The notes below the pieces were generated by a model. The model did not search any database. It worked only from the letters and a program-made list of their open reading frames with translations, and had not been told where the DNA came from. A stretch of DNA of 34,849 nucleotides from Candidatus Kapaibacterium sp. GTDB taxonomy: Bacteria > Bacteroidota > Ignavibacteria > Kapaibacteriales > Kapaibacteriaceae. A program made the translations under genes and the position numbers. Shown here in pieces: positions 31,389 to 34,849 of this stretch (position 1 is its first letter; the number at the start of each line of letters is the position of its first letter). The DNA is taken from positions 1-34,849 of the forward strand of contig VERF01000025.1 of assembly GCA_018882895.1 (NCBI GenBank), given 5' to 3'.

Positions 31389-34246
31389 GGTCGGCACTCT
31401 CTCTGCTTGTGCTGCTGGTGTGGGCCGCATTGGCCACATCACAGACTCTGCCGATCATCGTTGAGTTACCCGAGGGTTCTGCGCTGTGGAATGAGTGGAA
31501 GCAAGGGGGCCGGCAGGGCAGGATCACGGCCTTGTCGAAGCTGCTTGGTGAGCATACAACGAGCCCATACATTCTGAGCTCGACGCTCACGTGCGTGGAG
31601 AACGCCCGCCAGCAGTCCGCGTTTGCCAAGCAACGCATCGATGCGACGATCGACCGACTCGAGCGGTACGCCGTGATCACGCTGCTGGGTCCGCGCGACC
31701 CCGCACTTATGGCCGCAAAGCTCCGCCAAAGCGGCTTGGTGTCGACGGCGCAGGTCTTACCAGAGCAAAAGATCGTTGGCCAGCCCAACGACCCAGAGGT
31801 CCCGCGCCAGTACTATCTGCCGCGCATCGACGTGTACCGCGCCTGGGATGTGCTGCCTGCCGGCAGCCAGTCCGTGGTGGCGATCATCGACACGGGCGTT
31901 GATACCACGCACATTGACCTACAGGGAAGCATCTGGAGAAATCCAGCCGAGACCGGACGCGATACGGAGGGATTCGACAAGCGGACCAACGGTAAGGATG
32001 ATGACGGCAACGGATTTGTAGACGACTGGATGGGTTGGGACTTTGTCGGCCGAGATGGCTCGGTGCAGGACAACATGCCCCTTCCCGGCAACGATCACGG
32101 CACACACGTCGGCGGCATCGTCGCGGCCCAGGTCAACAACGCAACGGGCATTGCCGGTGTTGCGCGTCAGGTACAACTCTTGCCGGTAAAGGTTGGGCGT
32201 GACGACGTCAATTCCGAATCGGTTGCTCGCACGGGCGATGCCATTCTTTATGCGGCTGCCATGGGAGCCGACGTGATCAACTGCTCGTTCGGAAGTTCAT
32301 CGCCCACCTTTGCCGATGCCGACGTGATCCGTACAGCCACACAGCTTGGCAGTTTGGTGGTGGGGGCTGCAGGCAACGACGGGCTTGACCAGGCATTCTA
32401 CCCTGCTGCGCATCCGGAGGCGGTATCGGTAGCGGCGTCGGACTTTTCCGATCGCCTGGCCTCGTTCTCAAACTTCCACTCAACGGTCGACCTCTGTGCG
32501 CCCGGCGTTGGCATCCTGTCAACGATTCCGGGCAACAGCTATACGCCCTACAACGGAACGTCGATGGCGGCCCCTGTCGTTTCGGCGGTTGCCGCAATGG
32601 TCAGGCAGTGCTTCCCTACCTATTCTCCTGCACAGATCCGAGCTGCCCTGGTTGCCTCATGCGAGGACATTGACACGCTCAACGCCGACTATATCGGCAA
32701 GTTTGGCATGGGGCGCGTCAATGCCTACCGCGCCTGTTCGGCCGAGAGCACGCGCTGGTGTGTGGTTGCACGTCACACGTTCACGGACGTCGACGCCGAT
32801 GGGATCTTTCGCAACGCAGACACGCTTGAACTGAGAGCATCGATCCGCAACGTTCTGAATGATCTTACCGATGCCCGCGTCGAGCTTCAGTCGCTCGGTT
32901 CGAGCCTTGTGATTCTCGACTCTTCGATCGCGCTTGGCGCGCTCCGGGCCGGTCAGGAGCGGGACCTGCCGCGCCCCCTTCGCTTTCGTCTCGGCCAGGA
33001 CCTTTCTGACAATGCCCGCGTAGAGGTTCGCGTCCGGATCTACGACGATGGTCGCCTCGTCGGCAGCGACGTCATCACGGCCATTGCCAACCCAACCTAT
33101 GCAACGCTCGACGTCAACGATATCGCCACAACAGTCAACTCCAGCGGCAACATCGGCTACAACGACTATTCGGCTAACGAGCAGGGGGTGGGCTTCCGGT
33201 ATAAGGACTCGCCGAGTCTTCTCTTTGAGGGGGCTTTGATGATCGGCACCGGGCCGACGCTTCTGCCGAACGTTGCGCGCGGCGTCGAGACGAGTCTCAA
33301 GGACACATCGTTTTCCGCAGCACTCCCCGCAACGCTGCGCACCGACAGCGTCATCTCGGGCGCACGTGTGGTGACGGCCTTCAGGGACGATCCGGACGCA
33401 GACGGCCTCGGGCTCGCGATCGCCAAGAATGTTTATGCCCGCACCGAGGACACTCTGAGCAGCAGCATTCTGGTGGTGTTGAATGTAACGAACGGTACGA
33501 CTGCGCGCATCGACAACATCTATGCCGCGTACTTCTTCGACTTCGATCTCGGCTCTAACGGAGCCGACAATGTTTGCGCGTGGGATACTGCGGTGGGAGC
33601 GTTCGTGCAGCGGAATGTTCTTGATGCCACGCAGCCACGCATTGCGATGACGATGATCTCGCCTTTGCCGCTCAACGGCTTTGCCATCGACAATGACGGG
33701 GCGTTCGATTGTCCGAGCATCTATGACAACTTTTTGTCATCAGAAAAGTGGCTCATGATGTCGCAGGGTCTCAAGCGCCGGTTCTCCAATCGCACAGATG
33801 CGTCAACCGTCATCGGTGCAGGCCCGTTCAGTCTCGACCCCAACGCCAGCCAGACCATCGCGTGGATCATCGCGGCAGGCACCTCACGCGGAGCCCTTCA
33901 GTCGAGCGTCTTCTCGGCCCGCAACGCCGCTGCCGAACAAGGCATCGACGTTGCTCCATACGAGTCGCTCCCCTCCAGCGATGCGATCATCCATGTTGGG
34001 GGCTCACCACTGCTTACTCCCGGCGCTACGGACATCATCTTCACGCTCACCAACCCGTCAAACATCACACTTGATGTGATCGACATCACCGGCCGCCCCG
34101 TGTCAACACTCTACACGGAATCCAACATGGTCGCCGGCAACCACCGCGTCAACGTCAACCTCCCCGAAGTCGCCCAAGGCGCTTACTTCATCCGCCTCAC
34201 CACCGAGCGCACCAGCTCCCTGTTTGGTATTGGAATGGTGAGGTAA
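31385..34246 (+). CDS. Subtilisin-like serine protease (S8) with T9SS sorting domain
   Basis: 953 residues from ATG 31385, coupled to the preceding gene; an in-frame start at 31274 would lie inside that gene and lacks a signal peptide. Signal peptide 1-19 (LLVLLVWAALATSQ), then an inhibitor-like propeptide (about 20-130). Catalytic triad: D169 in IIDTGVD, H238 in NDHGTHVGG, S393 in NGTSMAAP. EF-hand-like DDDGNGFVDD lies between D and H and may bind calcium. Beta-rich domains follow (about 450-870). The last 75 residues (IDITGRPVSTLYTE ... GAYFIRLTTE) match a type A T9SS C-terminal signal, so the protease should be exported across the outer membrane and anchored or released. A heptamer array starts 9 nt after the stop. 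Confidence 0.94.
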   Translation: MRSALSLLVLLVWAALATSQTLPIIVELPEGSALWNEWKQGGRQGRITALSKLLGEHTTSPYILSSTLTCVENARQQSAFAKQRIDATIDRLERYAVITLLGPRDPALMAAKLRQSGLVSTAQVLPEQKIVGQPNDPEVPRQYYLPRIDVYRAWDVLPAGSQSVVAIIDTGVDTTHIDLQGSIWRNPAETGRDTEGFDKRTNGKDDDGNGFVDDWMGWDFVGRDGSVQDNMPLPGNDHGTHVGGIVAAQVNNATGIAGVARQVQLLPVKVGRDDVNSESVARTGDAILYAAAMGADVINCSFGSSSPTFADADVIRTATQLGSLVVGAAGNDGLDQAFYPAAHPEAVSVAASDFSDRLASFSNFHSTVDLCAPGVGILSTIPGNSYTPYNGTSMAAPVVSAVAAMVRQCFPTYSPAQIRAALVASCEDIDTLNADYIGKFGMGRVNAYRACSAESTRWCVVARHTFTDVDADGIFRNADTLELRASIRNVLNDLTDARVELQSLGSSLVILDSSIALGALRAGQERDLPRPLRFRLGQDLSDNARVEVRVRIYDDGRLVGSDVITAIANPTYATLDVNDIATTVNSSGNIGYNDYSANEQGVGFRYKDSPSLLFEGALMIGTGPTLLPNVARGVETSLKDTSFSAALPATLRTDSVISGARVVTAFRDDPDADGLGLAIAKNVYARTEDTLSSSILVVLNVTNGTTARIDNIYAAYFFDFDLGSNGADNVCAWDTAVGAFVQRNVLDATQPRIAMTMISPLPLNGFAIDNDGAFDCPSIYDNFLSSEKWLMMSQGLKRRFSNRTDASTVIGAGPFSLDPNASQTIAWIIAAGTSRGALQSSVFSARNAAAEQGIDVAPYESLPSSDAIIHVGGSPLLTPGATDIIFTLTNPSNITLDVIDITGRPVSTLYTESNMVAGNHRVNVNLPEVAQGAYFIRLTTERTSSLFGIGMVR

Positions 34247-34255
34247 GAGACGAGA

Positions 34256-34360
34256 GATTACGGATTACGGATTACGGATTACGGATTACGGATTACGGAT
34301 TACGGATTACGGATTACGGATTACGGATTACGGATTACGGATTACGGATTACGGATTACG
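34256..34360 (+). repeat. Heptamer array (15 exact GATTACG units) after the subtilase
   Basis: Fifteen perfect 7-bp units of GATTACG (105 nt) plus a partial GATT, starting 9 nt after the subtilase TAA. The units fit the same RRTKACR form as the arrays at dtd and E2, in the sense direction of the upstream gene. The perfect copies suggest recent expansion. The array ends where the IS3-type element begins. Confidence 0.97.
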
Positions 34361-34371
34361 GATTGTCACTT

Positions 34372-34451
34372 CCTGAAATTGGTTGACACTTTTTGATGAT
34401 AATTCCTGTCATTGGTTGACAGGTATGAATTGTTCCTGCAATAGGTTGACA
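34372..34451. repeat. Three 17-bp direct repeats at the IS end
   Basis: CCTGAAATTGGTTGACA (34372-34388), CCTGTCATTGGTTGACA (34405-34421) and CCTGCAATAGGTTGACA (34435-34451), spaced 33 and 30 nt. The middle one is also part of a perfect inverted repeat, CCTGTCA-TTGGT-TGACAGG (34405-34423). They are likely transposase-binding sites. Confidence 0.85.
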
Positions 34452-34463
34452 TTGTGTCGGACT

Positions 34464-34849
34464 CTAAAGAAGGGTCTGAACAGCTCGAGTCTGTTCGGTG
34501 ATGGTTTGCTTCTTCCAGGCCTTGGTCTTCCAAAGTTGAATGATTGGCTTGGTAGCCGTTCCCGAATGTACGTCCAGTGGTGTTTGCTTGTTCAGGCTCA
34601 GGTGTGGACGAACACCGTTGTAGAGGTCGACAGCCGTAATGACCTCTTGGAGTGCTTCGTTAAATGTCCCAGGTTCAGTGTGACGAAGATATTCATTCTT
34701 GATCGTGCCGTTGATGCGTTCAGCCTTGGCATTGTCGTGGGGATCTCCCGACTGCGTTTGGCTGATTCCGATCCCATGTTGAAGCAAAAGATGGACGTAG
34801 CGGTCTGAGCAGTACTGAGCACCACGGTCGCTGTGATGGATTGGACGAC
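34464..34849 (-). CDS. IS3-family transposase, C-terminal part (5' end outside window)
   Basis: About 128 codons are visible; the first runs off the window edge. The frame reads RPIHHSDRGAQYCSDRYV at its upstream end, the second catalytic Asp of the DDE triad, and continues to DNAKAERINGTIKNEYL, which holds the catalytic Glu. Then come a GVRPHLSLNKQTPLDVH segment and a short basic tail ending in TAG at 34464. These are hallmarks of IS3 OrfB integrase cores. Nothing visible indicates inactivation, but most of the gene cannot be checked. Transcription runs toward the repeat-rich IS end and the heptamer array. Confidence 0.93.
   Translation of the reverse strand, partial: RPIHHSDRGAQYCSDRYVHLLLQHGIGISQTQSGDPHDNAKAERINGTIKNEYLRHTEPGTFNEALQEVITAVDLYNGVRPHLSLNKQTPLDVHSGTATKPIIQLWKTKAWKKQTITEQTRAVQTLL

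Larger units (their letters stand above)
34364..34849 (-). mobile_element. IS3-family insertion sequence, one end (continues beyond window)
   Basis: Contains the 3' end of an IS3-type transposase gene and about 100 nt of repeat-rich terminal DNA. The likely tip is TGTCACTTCC at 34364, directly abutting the heptamer array; IS3 ends begin with TG. The other end and any target duplication lie outside. Confidence 0.75.

Overview
The window reads as chromosomal DNA of a GC-rich, Gram-negative member of the Bacteroidota/Chlorobiota side of the FCB group. Evidence: a long SecA (1038 residues) with a zinc tail, a subtilase with a type IX secretion (T9SS) C-terminal sorting domain, a FlgD-like Ig domain protein, several sites matching the Bacteroidota -7 promoter element TAnnTTTG, and many starts with no or weak Shine-Dalgarno sequence. 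A Kapaibacteriota/Ignavibacteria-like organism is my best guess; the phylum is inferred, not demonstrated.

Layout. 1-2548 (minus): a truncated CxxCH-bearing exported protein, a YceI protein, a cysteine desulfurase and a small unknown gene. 2693-5809 (plus): secA. 5818-18339 (minus): thirteen genes almost without gaps, many joined by ATGA or TGATG overlaps. In transcription order these are a glycosyltransferase-like protein, an SpsF-type cytidylyltransferase, a split transketolase, a class III aminotransferase, an SDR, a NeuB-type synthase without its SAF domain, a fatty-acid-hydroxylase-family membrane enzyme, an LpxH-like phosphoesterase, and an ABC ATPase / FtsX-type permease / HlyD-type adaptor trio. 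The sugar part looks like a pathway to an unusual CMP-activated ulosonic acid; the rest fits envelope lipid and glycan work.

18430-20320 (minus): a di-heme cytochrome c peroxidase lipoprotein and thyX. An overlapping two-way -7 element separates thyX from an M1 metallopeptidase (plus, 20432-22723). Then come AIM24 and DUF4920 genes (minus) and dtd (plus). Between dtd and a convergent 2-oxoacid dehydrogenase E2 gene sits a lone four-helix-bundle (S23/IVS family) gene, bordered on both sides by arrays of 7-bp repeats. 26862-28707 (minus): a TIGR01777 epimerase, rplI and rpsF, with rpsR missing from its usual place. 29026-34246 (plus): a four-domain S1 protein with a hairpin-rich leader, then a translationally coupled FlgD-like/subtilase pair. 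The window ends in a second 7-bp array and one end of an IS3-family element.

The signals least explained by known features are: (1) heptamer arrays of form RRTKACR that begin at or just after stop codons of three unrelated genes and run in the sense direction of each; (2) the split-transketolase/aminomutase/NeuB/SpsF cluster; (3) strong over-representation of A(A/G)GGGGC across the window; and (4) symmetric or hairpin-rich promoter and leader regions at thyX, rpsF and the S1 gene.
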